From assembly GCA_947074335.1 (NCBI GenBank), contig CAMTPG010000004.1, positions 1 to 24,278 on the forward strand: a stretch of DNA of 24,278 nt. The letters are read 5' to 3'. The notes under the pieces were generated by a model that worked only from the letters and a program-made list of their open reading frames with translations, was not told the DNA's origin and did not search any database. This DNA is from an uncultured Parabacteroides sp. (GTDB lineage: Bacteria > Bacteroidota > Bacteroidia > Bacteroidales > Tannerellaceae). The translations under genes were made by a program, and so were the position numbers. Shown in pieces: positions 8,495 through 14,813 of this stretch; position 1 is the stretch's first letter, and every line of letters starts with the position of its first letter.

Positions 8495-10783
8495 TTACAG
8501 ATGTTCGCGTTGCATAATAGAAAGCGCTTCGCGAATAATCCGGTTAATCTGCTGCTGCCAGCCTTCGAATGGTGCATTGCGCCGCTCGTCTGTTTCGCGC
8601 AGTGCAGCTGCCAGTTTGTTGTAACCCAGCTGGGCGCTCATGCCGTACATCTTATGACAAATTGCCGCCGCCGTTTCAAAATCATCAGCCTGTACGGCCC
8701 GGTTTAATTCGCTGATATGTCCGGCCGTCGAATCCAGAAAAAGCTGTTTCACGGCACTGATCAGCTCTTCGTCGCCTTCAAGCATATTTTCGAGCGAAGC
8801 GGGTGCCTCACCAAAAACCAGTCGCAAATCCTGCACCGAAAATGGTTTGCGTATCAAACCCTGAAACCCTTTCGCCTTCACCGCCTCTTCCGGAAAATCA
8901 TGGCGCCCCGTCATCAGCCAGACCGGCGTTTCTCCCGCCTGCTGTAACACCGTCTCGCCCGAAAAATGATGCATCTCCCAGTCGGTCAGTATAATATCGC
9001 ATACGCCGGGCGGCACGGGCGCTGTATATCCGGTTACTTCATGTCCCAGCTGCGTAAGCAATTCGCAGGTCATCTTTAAAAAGGCCGGATCATCATCCAC
9101 CACTGCAATCCGTTTTTTCCCCTGATCGGGCAGCGGTTCGGTTTGCTGCACCGGCAGCGCGATTTCGAACAAAGTGCCTTTGCCGGCAGCAGAGTGCAGT
9201 GTAATGGTTCCGCCAAACAGATCGGTCAGACCGCGCACCACCGACATGCCGAAGCCGTGCCCGTCGGCCATTTGGCGGCCCTGATCCAGTCGCTCGAACG
9301 GCGCAAAAATCCTGGCCTGCATCGACGCAGGAATGCCCACGCCCGAATCCTGAATCCGGATCAGCAGCTTATCGTCGCGACAGGCCAGCTTAAAATGCAC
9401 TTCGCCCTCTGCCGTATATTTAAAGGCATTCGAAAGCAGATTAATACAAATCTGGCGGATCTTCAGCGAGTCGCTGCAAAGCAGCAGTTTCTGCGGTACC
9501 TCATAGCCGGTGATCAAAGCGATGCCCTTTTGTTGCGCCACGGGATAAAAAAGACTGCACACCTCCTGAAACAGCTGCTGCGGATCGAAACGATTCACCG
9601 AAAGACGGATGCTGCCGCGCTCCAGCTCCGAATAATCCATCAGATTTTCGAGCAATGCCTGCAGATACTGCGCCGCCAGCTTCATGGCGTGGCGGTCTGT
9701 TGCCTCGGGCTGATGCAGCTGAAGCGTTCCCGAAATGGTATTGAGCGGCGTTTTCATATCGTGCGATACCGAGAGCAGCAACTGGTGCCGGCTCTCCATC
9801 AGCCGGCGTGTCTGCTCTTCGGAATCGATCAGTGCTTTGCGGTCTTTTTTCGCCTGATTGATATCCAGCATAATCAGGATAAAAAACAACAGAATCAGCA
9901 ACAGCGCCACAGCGCCGCCCAACATGGCATACCGGTTGCTTTGTTTCAGATTCTCTTCGCTTTCGAGCGTGGTCTGCAGGCTGGCATCGAGCGATTCTTT
10001 ATGCAGTGCTATTAATAAGGTGGTGATTTGTTGTGCAATTTCCTGATTGGCCATCATCACACGGTTGGTCTGGCGCGTAAGCTGATAGAGCTGTTTTTCG
10101 TAAACTGCACTCGCTTCGCGCGCCACACTGTCTACCGTGGATAAAACGGCCAGTGTATCGGGCTTTACATATAGAACCGTATCGGTCTGGTGATGTATCA
10201 CGGTAATGATGCTGTCTTTATCCGAAGCAAAAAGACCGGCCAGTTTCCTGAAAAAGCCTCTTCCCGGCTTCTTGTTTATCAGGGTATCGAGTTTCTGGGT
10301 CTGATTGATTATGATTTGCGAATCCGACTGAATAACCGGCTGTGTCTCTTCGATGGTTTTGGTGATGGCCGTTACCGGATTTTCGCGACGTTGCTGGCGC
10401 TGCAGCTGTCCGAGCAGTTTCACCTGTTGGTTGAGCAGTGCATTTATTTTCAAAACCAGTGTATCGGGACCAAAAGCAAAAATATGATTCAGCGAATCGG
10501 CCAGCGCCATGGTTTGTCCGGTCTGTGTTTTGTAGCGGCGGTAGTCGGCGCTGCTTTGCGTGCTGATCAGGCGGTTTGCCATCGACTGTGTTTCGTTTAC
10601 TTCGCGAATCAGATCGTGTGTCAGTTCGAGCTTTTCCTGCAGGCGGTCGTTTATTTCGAGCTGCTTGTCGGTATTGTCGCGCGCATGCTGGATAAAAAAC
10701 AGAAAAAATCCGCAGGCCAGTACAACGGTCAGACAGATGAGCACAATTTTTATCCGGATGGTATGTTCGATGGTATACGTCAT
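8495..10783 (-). CDS. Hybrid sensor histidine kinase (periplasmic sensor, HisKA, HATPase, REC, HPt)
   Basis: A 762-residue inner-membrane kinase when started at the ATG at 10783. Membrane helices lie at about 10-32 and 285-306. Between them is a helical, Gln-rich periplasmic domain of about 250 residues that matches no sensor I recognise. Then come the dimerisation/phospho-acceptor helix LLSVSHDMKTPLN (His341), the ATPase with NLLSNAFKYT, DSGVGIP and GHGFGMSVV, a receiver domain at about 558-657 (DDD pocket, Asp601 in LTDWEMHH, Lys646 in RKPF), and a C-terminal HPt with CHKMYGMSAQLG (His710). This is a complete His-Asp-His relay, leaving the last Asp to a separate regulator, most simply the convergent NtrC-type protein. 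A TTG start at 10807 (770 residues) is possible, but it lies inside the predicted -7 box, so the ATG is preferred. There is no clear terminator in the 24-base gap. Confidence 0.92.
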   Translation of the reverse strand: MTYTIEHTIRIKIVLICLTVVLACGFFLFFIQHARDNTDKQLEINDRLQEKLELTHDLIREVNETQSMANRLISTQSSADYRRYKTQTGQTMALADSLNHIFAFGPDTLVLKINALLNQQVKLLGQLQRQQRRENPVTAITKTIEETQPVIQSDSQIIINQTQKLDTLINKKPGRGFFRKLAGLFASDKDSIITVIHHQTDTVLYVKPDTLAVLSTVDSVAREASAVYEKQLYQLTRQTNRVMMANQEIAQQITTLLIALHKESLDASLQTTLESEENLKQSNRYAMLGGAVALLLILLFFILIMLDINQAKKDRKALIDSEEQTRRLMESRHQLLLSVSHDMKTPLNTISGTLQLHQPEATDRHAMKLAAQYLQALLENLMDYSELERGSIRLSVNRFDPQQLFQEVCSLFYPVAQQKGIALITGYEVPQKLLLCSDSLKIRQICINLLSNAFKYTAEGEVHFKLACRDDKLLIRIQDSGVGIPASMQARIFAPFERLDQGRQMADGHGFGMSVVRGLTDLFGGTITLHSAAGKGTLFEIALPVQQTEPLPDQGKKRIAVVDDDPAFLKMTCELLTQLGHEVTGYTAPVPPGVCDIILTDWEMHHFSGETVLQQAGETPVWLMTGRHDFPEEAVKAKGFQGLIRKPFSVQDLRLVFGEAPASLENMLEGDEELISAVKQLFLDSTAGHISELNRAVQADDFETAAAICHKMYGMSAQLGYNKLAAALRETDERRNAPFEGWQQQINRIIREALSIMQREHL

Positions 10784-10804
10784 GATGTTTGCAGATTGCT
10801 TTTG

Positions 10805-10834
10805 CAAAAATACACATTAAATCCACACGGCAAG
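10805..10834 (-). promoter_or_regulatory. Predicted primary-sigma promoter of the hybrid kinase
   Basis: On the minus strand, TATTTTTG (10812 to 10805) matches TAnnTTTG, with CTTG 18 bases upstream at 10834-10831. The -33 part falls in the centre of the TCCACAC/GTGTGGA palindrome (10822-10840), so a protein bound there should block this promoter. Confidence 0.55.
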
Positions 10835-10871
10835 TGTGGAAAATTTCTACACATTCCACAGGTTTTCCACA
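10822..10871. promoter_or_regulatory. Putative activator-binding cluster (TCCACA/TGTGGA sites)
   Basis: Four copies of TCCACA or its complement lie in 50 bases: 10822-10827, 10835-10840 (inverted), 10855-10860 and 10866-10871. The first two form a perfect palindrome, TCCACAC, 5 bases, GTGTGGA. The last two are direct repeats 11 bp apart. TTTTCCACA at 10863-10871 is also the exact inverse of TGTGGAAAA at 10835-10843. The cluster ends 81 bases before the -24 element of the sigma-54 promoter, a usual distance for enhancers of NtrC-type activators. The assignment to the neighbouring regulator is inference. TTTTCCACA also fits a relaxed DnaA box (TTWTNCACA), so DnaA binding is the main alternative. 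Confidence 0.55.
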
Positions 10872-10951
10872 AGTTGCGGATTTTGGCACGTATCTGTTAA
10901 GTATCACTATGTCAGGTGGTAAAATGCATTTTTTGGCCTGTTTCCTTCTTT

Positions 10952-10967
10952 TGGCACACCCTTTGCA
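10952..10967 (+). promoter_or_regulatory. Sigma-54 (-24/-12) promoter of the small exported protein gene
   Basis: TGGCAC (10952-10957), five bases, TTGCA (10963-10967): a full match to the sigma-54 consensus with the required 10 bases between GG and GC. Transcription should start near 10978, giving a leader of about 46 bases before the ATG at 11024. It is the only full match I noticed in the window, and it lies next to a sigma-54 activator and its kinase. Confidence 0.85.
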
Positions 10968-11023
10968 ACTTATTTGGCATAACGACATTAGTCAAGCATA
11001 AACAACATTTAAATTTCAAAACG

Positions 11024-11341
11024 ATGAAAAAAATTTTTGTAACAATGGCTCTGGTTTGCGGAGCCTTCGGATTAGCAAACGCCAATGCTAATACTATAGA
11101 TAGTGTAATAGTAGACGTAGTAAATGTGTCGGCTCTGCAGGACGACGGTTTCAAACCCGTTAAGTTCGACGAGCTGAGCGAGCCCATTCAGAAAGCGATT
11201 AGCGAATTGAATGACGAGTATGCACTGAAATCACTTGCCTGGAACAGCGAGAAACAGCAAGCCAAAGTGGTACTTGTATCTAACGAGAGCGGTACGGAGA
11301 AAGTAATTATTTTCGATAACGAAGGTAAAGAAATCGACTAA
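11024..11341 (+). CDS. Small exported protein, PepSY-like, target of the sigma-54 promoter
   Basis: A 105-residue protein. It has a clear Sec signal peptide (MKKIFVTMALVCGAFGLANA, likely cut after an Ala-x-Ala at about residue 22) and a mature part of about 83 residues. There is no lipobox, no cysteine in the mature part and no membrane helix, so it should be periplasmic or secreted. The segment from VKFDELSEPIQKAISELN through a K/A/V-rich strand to EKVIIFDNEGKEI resembles the PepSY-like helix-strand pattern of small secreted Bacteroidales proteins; this is a pattern match only, not a firm family call. The frame stays open upstream to 10916, but the promoter position and signal peptide fix the ATG at 11024. 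It is divergent from the kinase and has its own terminator. It may feed back on the sensor domain, or be the output of the relay; both are inference. Confidence 0.8.
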   Translation: MKKIFVTMALVCGAFGLANANANTIDSVIVDVVNVSALQDDGFKPVKFDELSEPIQKAISELNDEYALKSLAWNSEKQQAKVVLVSNESGTEKVIIFDNEGKEID

Positions 11342-11375
11342 ACTCTAAAAATTCCCTTTTCACTTTCAATCCTGT

Positions 11376-11420
11376 AAAAGCAGCTGCCTTACCCACAGAG
11401 GGCAGCTGCTTTTTTATTTT
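11376..11420 (+). terminator. Intrinsic terminator of the exported-protein gene
   Basis: A perfect 13-bp stem, AAAAGCAGCTGCC (11376-11388) with GGCAGCTGCTTTT (11401-11413), a 12-base loop and a T-rich tail. It begins 34 bases after the stop codon. Confidence 0.93.
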
Positions 11421-11456
11421 TATTCTGCGGGTAGCAGGAGGTATTATCATGCATTT

Positions 11457-11588
11457 GCCTTTCGATAATTGTCAAAAGGCCTTTCGACAATTATCGGAAG
11501 ACCTTTTGATAATTATCCTAAGGCCTTTTGACAATTGTCCTAAGACCTTTTGATAATTATCGGAAGACCTTTTGACAATTATCAAAAG
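11457..11588. repeat. Six tandem 22-bp palindromic repeats
   Basis: Six units of exactly 22 bp with no spacers: 11457-11478, 11479-11500, 11501-11522, 11523-11544, 11545-11566, 11567-11588. Each is G or A, then CCTTTYGAYAATTRTC, then two variable bases and AAG. The core GAYAATTRTC is itself a palindrome centred on AATT, and the unit junctions (AAGGCC or AAGACC) form a second dyad 11 bp away. The third core base alternates T, C, T, C, T, C from unit to unit. The two variable bases read AA, GG, CT, CT, GG, AA, a mirror order. The first and last units also pair with each other with one mismatch. The array lies between a terminator and the TPR-gene promoter. Its function is not known to me. Confidence 0.95.
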
Positions 11589-11671
11589 GCAAAGCCATTT
11601 ACATCCCTTTTTTTCGCACTATAGAAGCTCTGCTTTTTCATCCCGTAAACAGCTGTTTATTAGAATTCCGG

Positions 11672-11702
11672 TTGCTATTTCCTCGCAGAAATCTTATCTT
11701 TG
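11672..11702 (+). promoter_or_regulatory. Predicted primary-sigma promoter of the TPR gene
   Basis: TTG at 11672-11674, 20 bases, then TATCTTTG at 11695-11702 (exact TAnnTTTG). Transcription would start about 10 bases before the ATG at 11720. Confidence 0.6.
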
Positions 11703-11719
11703 CTCATCGAACAACAAAA

Positions 11720-12691
11720 ATGAAGCACATGGCAAACTTTTTTACTTCACTTTTTTCATCTAAATCCGTACAACCGGAAGAGGAAAAGGCGAAAAATGAA
11801 ATGAAGAATTTTGATATCCTGAAATACGACGGTATCCGCGCCCAGAAAATGGGACAGTTAGGCTATGCCATCAAATGTTTTACCGAAGCATTGCAGATCG
11901 ACGAAGATTTTGAAACGATGAATCACCTGGCGCTGGCCTATTCGTCGGCACATAAATTTGAAGAGGCGCTCGAACTGCTTAACCGTATGGTTGAAATGGA
12001 ACCCGATCATGCACAAACCCGCCTCACGCGCGTGAACCTATTATTTATGATGGATAAAGACGGCGATGCCATAGCCGATTGCCGGCACCTGATTGCGCTC
12101 GATGAGACCGATCCCGTAGCCTGGTTTCAACTCAGCAAAGCCAAACGGGCTACCGGCGATGTGCTGGGAGCGCTGGCCGATCTGACCAAAGCCCTTTCGC
12201 TGAATGCCGATTTTACCGATGCCTGGCTTTTGCGTGCCGAATTGCTGCTGCAGATGAAACAGCCCTCGGAAGCACTGGCCGATGTGGAAAAAGCCATTGA
12301 GCTGATGCCCGAAGAGGAGACCGGCTATCTGTTGCGCGGCCGCATCCATGCAGCACTGCAGGATACCGATTCGGCACTGGCCGATTACCAGAGTGCCCTC
12401 GATCTGAACCCTTACAACGAAGCTGCCACACTGGCTATCGGCGGTTTGCTGATTGATACCGGACGTGCCGACGAGGCGATTCATTTCCTCAGCGAAGCCA
12501 TCGAAGTGCAGCCTGCTTTTGCCGAAGCCTATGCCGAACGCGGTCGTGCCCGCAACCTGAAAGGCGATAAAGAGGGTGCTTTCGAAGACCTCAAACAGGC
12601 CATCGAGCTCAATCCCGAAGGAGCGGCAGCACAGAAACTGGAAGGTGAGCATACTAATTTTGACAACCTCTATCAGGGAGGAATCTTTTGA
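11720..12691 (+). CDS. Tetratricopeptide repeat protein
   Basis: 323 residues from the ATG at 11720. After a short N-terminus (MKHMANFFTSLFSSKSVQPE) there are eight back-to-back 34-residue TPR units from about residue 38 to 310. Each ends in a pattern such as ALELLNRMVEMEPDH, ALADLTKALSLNADF, ALADYQSALDLNPYN or AFEDLKQAIELNPEG. TPRs make a helical scaffold for protein contacts; no catalytic domain is attached and the partner is unknown. No convincing signal peptide is seen, so a cytoplasmic place is likely. The open frame extends to a TTG at 11672, but that codon is the -33 element of the promoter, so the ATG at 11720 (or 11729, MANFFTS) is the better start. It stands alone, with rpmH and its own promoter following. 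Confidence 0.88.
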   Translation: MKHMANFFTSLFSSKSVQPEEEKAKNEMKNFDILKYDGIRAQKMGQLGYAIKCFTEALQIDEDFETMNHLALAYSSAHKFEEALELLNRMVEMEPDHAQTRLTRVNLLFMMDKDGDAIADCRHLIALDETDPVAWFQLSKAKRATGDVLGALADLTKALSLNADFTDAWLLRAELLLQMKQPSEALADVEKAIELMPEEETGYLLRGRIHAALQDTDSALADYQSALDLNPYNEAATLAIGGLLIDTGRADEAIHFLSEAIEVQPAFAEAYAERGRARNLKGDKEGAFEDLKQAIELNPEGAAAQKLEGEHTNFDNLYQGGIF

Positions 12692-12739
12692 TATAGAAAC
12701 AGAAAGCTGCATAAAAATGCAATAAAAAGAGTTCAACGC

Positions 12740-12770
12740 TTTGTTTATTAAAAAAAAGCATCTATCTTTG
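12740..12770 (+). promoter_or_regulatory. Canonical Bacteroidota promoter of rpmH
   Basis: TTTG (12740-12743), 19 bases, TATCTTTG (12763-12770): a full match to the -33/-7 consensus of the primary sigma factor in this phylum. The start would be near 12778, about 43 bases before the ATG. Confidence 0.8.
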
Positions 12771-12820
12771 CAGCCCGAAATAGTATGATTCGAAAGATAA
12801 ATAATAAATAATATAGCAAG

Positions 12821-12973
12821 ATGAAAAGAACATTCCAACCATCGAACAGAAAAAGAAAGAACAAGCATGGCTTCCGTTCAAGAATGGCTACAGCTAATGG
12901 CCGCAGAGTATTAGCAGCTCGTCGTGCTAAAGGCAGAGCTAAATTATCAGTTTCTGACGAGTACGTAGGATAA
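12821..12973 (+). CDS. rpmH: Ribosomal protein bL34
   Basis: A 50-residue, very basic protein beginning MKRTFQPSNRKRKNKHGFRSRM, with NGRRVLAARRAKGRAKL in the second half. This is the unmistakable signature of bL34, a small protein of the large ribosomal subunit. It ends in a short acidic tail (SVSDEYVG) that extends a few residues past the usual end of about 44-46. It has its own strong promoter and terminator, so it is a one-gene unit. In many phyla rpmH sits beside dnaA and the origin; here it does not, and the next genes encode a PASTA protein and RluD. Confidence 0.98.
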   Translation: MKRTFQPSNRKRKNKHGFRSRMATANGRRVLAARRAKGRAKLSVSDEYVG

Positions 12974-12995
12974 GACATCCAATCTGAAAAAGTAT

Positions 12996-13041
12996 AAAGA
13001 AAGTAGAGGTTTTGCTAAAAAGCCTTTACTTTCTTTGTTTT
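12996..13041 (+). terminator. Intrinsic terminator of rpmH
   Basis: A 14-bp stem with one G-T pair (12996-13009 with 13023-13036), a 13-base loop, then GTTTT. Its 3' arm overlaps the -33 element of the next promoter. Confidence 0.82.
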
Positions 13042-13064
13042 AACAGCTTTGTTCCTTACATTTG
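13034..13064 (+). promoter_or_regulatory. Canonical Bacteroidota promoter of the PASTA-rluD-ddl operon
   Basis: TTTG (13034-13037), 19 bases, TACATTTG (13057-13064). It is a full consensus match, 25 bases before the ATG at 13090. Its -33 element is the end of the rpmH terminator stem. Confidence 0.75.
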
Positions 13065-13089
13065 ATTCGCCTGAATAAACAAAAATAAA

Positions 13090-13731
13090 ATGAGTAACTT
13101 ATTTGGAAGAGTAATTAAGAATCCGTATGTCTTGAATCTATTGCTTGCAATTGTTGTTGCGGTGGGTGTTGTGCTCGGTACACTGGCATGGCTCGGTCAC
13201 TATACACGCCACAATCAGGCAGTTGTAGTTCCCGATGTAAAAGGTCTTGACATGCAGGAAGCTGCACAGTTCTTTAAGAGCAACAACCTGCGTTACAGCG
13301 TGATCGATTCGGTATTCTCTAAAAACGTGAAACCGGGTGCCATTGTAGAACTGGTGCCTAAGGCAGGATCGAAGGTAAAAGAGGGGCGAATTGTTTTCAT
13401 TACCGTCAATGCAGAAACGGCTCAGATGGGGCTGATCCCCGATGTGGAGGATCTCTCTTTCCGTCAGGCTTATGCAATGCTGAAGGCGCGCGGATTCGAA
13501 CAGATCGAAATCGAATATGTACCCGGCGATTATAAAGATCTGGCATTGGCTGTTGAGTTAAACGGACGTGTGCTTCGAAAAGGCGAGAATGTTCCGCTTT
13601 CGGCACAGCTCGTTTTAATTGTAAGCAGCGGCACCGACTGGATCCCTGAAGATACACTGGATCTGTCTGAACACCAGCTGCAGGATCTGCCGATTGAATC
13701 TCTGAATAGTGATGAAGAAAACTGGTTTTAG
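13090..13731 (+). CDS. Membrane-anchored PASTA domain protein
   Basis: 213 residues. One membrane helix lies at about 11-34 (NLLLAIVVAVGVVLGTLAWL), short N-terminus inside, rest in the periplasm. Two PASTA domains follow: about 45-110 (VVVPDVKGLDMQEAAQFF through KEGRIVFITVN) and about 115-185 (GLIPDVEDLSFRQAYAML through LSAQLVLIVSSG), then an acidic tail. PASTA domains bind peptidoglycan or beta-lactams in Ser/Thr kinases and PBPs, but this protein has no kinase or transpeptidase part. A role near cell-wall synthesis fits its place in an operon with ddl. It is the first gene of the operon; the next start (rluD) is two bases after its stop. Confidence 0.88.
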   Translation: MSNLFGRVIKNPYVLNLLLAIVVAVGVVLGTLAWLGHYTRHNQAVVVPDVKGLDMQEAAQFFKSNNLRYSVIDSVFSKNVKPGAIVELVPKAGSKVKEGRIVFITVNAETAQMGLIPDVEDLSFRQAYAMLKARGFEQIEIEYVPGDYKDLALAVELNGRVLRKGENVPLSAQLVLIVSSGTDWIPEDTLDLSEHQLQDLPIESLNSDEENWF

Positions 13732-13733
13732 CT

Positions 13734-14813
13734 ATGGATGAATTCTATGATGAAATTGACGACGAACAGGCTGAAGGTCTCTTTTTACCCGATGATGTAG
13801 AAGAAGGATCGAAACTGTATGAACATTACCGGTTTATAGCCGATCGCGGACAATCGCTGTTGCGCGTGGATAAATTTCTGGTAGACCGCATGATGGGTGC
13901 CACACGCAACCGCATCCAGTCTGCCGCCGATGCCGGATGTATCATGGCCAACGGGAAACCGGTAAAAAGCAACTACCGCGTTAAACCCGAGGATGTGGTT
14001 ACCATTATGATGACCCGTCCGCCGCGTACTTTCGAGATCATTCCCGAAAATATTCCCATTAAAATTATTTACGAAGACGAAGATTTGCTGGTTGTGGATA
14101 AACCGGCAGGTCTTGTTGTGCATCCCGGCCACGGTAATTATACCGGCACGCTGGTCAATGCACTGGCCTGGTATCTGAAGGATGATCCTACGTATGATCC
14201 GAACGATCCGGCACTGGGCCTTGTTCATCGTATCGATAAAGATACTTCCGGACTGCTGGTAATTGCCAAAAAGCCGGAAGCCAAAGCACATCTCAGTGCG
14301 CAATTCTTTTATAAAACAACACAACGCGAATATCGTGCCCTGGTCTGGGGTAATGTGCGCGATGATGCGGGACGCATCGAAGGCAATCTGGCCCGCGATC
14401 CGTCTAACCGCATGCAAATGCGTGTATTTCCCGAAGGCGATCAGGGAAAAACTGCCGTAACGCATTACGAAGTGCTGGAGCGTCTGGGTTATGTTACGCT
14501 GGTGAAATGTCGCCTCGAAACCGGTCGCACGCACCAGATTCGTGCCCACATGCGCTACATCGGCCATATTTTGTTTAACGACGCCCGCTATGGCGGCGAT
14601 GAAATATTGAAAGGTAATCGCACCACTAAGTATCGTCAGTTTATCGAAAACTGTTTTGCTCTCTGTCCGCGTCAGGCGCTGCATGCCAAAACGCTGGGCT
14701 TTGTGCATCCCACAACCGGCGAACAGTTGTTCTTCAATTCGGAAATGCCCGATGATATGACGCGACTGATTGATAAGTGGCGCAATTATGCAACGACTAA
14801 AGAGTTAGAATGA
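13734..14813 (+). CDS. rluD: Ribosomal large subunit pseudouridine synthase, RluD family
   Basis: 359 residues. An acidic N-terminal stretch of about 35 residues is followed by an S4 RNA-binding domain at about 42-93 (LRVDKFLVDRMMGATRNRIQ) and the RsuA/RluA-type catalytic domain from about 108. The catalytic loop is GLVHRIDKDTSGLLVIAKK, with Asp168 as the catalytic residue. The later RLETGRTHQIRAHM motif is present too. RluD makes pseudouridines in helix 69 of 23S rRNA; RluA/RluC-type members are close, so the exact target bases are inferred from the S4 domain and similarity. It is second in the operon, and its last bases overlap the ddl start (ATGA). Confidence 0.92.
   Translation: MDEFYDEIDDEQAEGLFLPDDVEEGSKLYEHYRFIADRGQSLLRVDKFLVDRMMGATRNRIQSAADAGCIMANGKPVKSNYRVKPEDVVTIMMTRPPRTFEIIPENIPIKIIYEDEDLLVVDKPAGLVVHPGHGNYTGTLVNALAWYLKDDPTYDPNDPALGLVHRIDKDTSGLLVIAKKPEAKAHLSAQFFYKTTQREYRALVWGNVRDDAGRIEGNLARDPSNRMQMRVFPEGDQGKTAVTHYEVLERLGYVTLVKCRLETGRTHQIRAHMRYIGHILFNDARYGGDEILKGNRTTKYRQFIENCFALCPRQALHAKTLGFVHPTTGEQLFFNSEMPDDMTRLIDKWRNYATTKELE

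Larger units (their letters stand above)
11342..11719. other. Intergenic region with terminator, 22-bp repeat array and TPR-gene promoter
   Basis: 378 bases without a protein gene. In order: the terminator of the exported-protein gene (11376-11420), six palindromic 22-bp tandem repeats (11457-11588), about 80 bases with no clear signal, then the promoter of the TPR gene (11672-11702). I see no tRNA or known RNA family here. Confidence 0.8.

Noticed and set aside
9143..10015. 290-codon open frame on the plus strand
   Set aside because: It is opposite the kinase's transmitter region and has a biased Gln/His/Arg composition. A shadow frame.
10884..10898. A second sigma-54 promoter (TGGCAC at 10884-10889)
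   Set aside because: The -24 half is perfect but the -12 half reads TGTTA instead of TTGCA, so the essential GC is missing. The full site at 10952 explains the gene.
10800..10980. Chromosome origin next to rpmH
   Set aside because: Only DnaA-like boxes are present. There is no dnaA and no obvious AT-rich unwinding element, and rpmH in Bacteroidota need not mark the origin. Kept only as an alternative reading of the site cluster.
11457..11588. CRISPR array
   Set aside because: The units are contiguous with no unique spacers and there are no cas genes nearby; it is a tandem palindromic repeat.
12708..12721. Terminator after the TPR gene (TGCAT, four A, ATGCA)
   Set aside because: The stem is only 5 bp and no T tail follows on the plus strand.
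13785..14708. 307-codon open frame on the minus strand
   Set aside because: It is opposite rluD, with no domain signal. A shadow frame.
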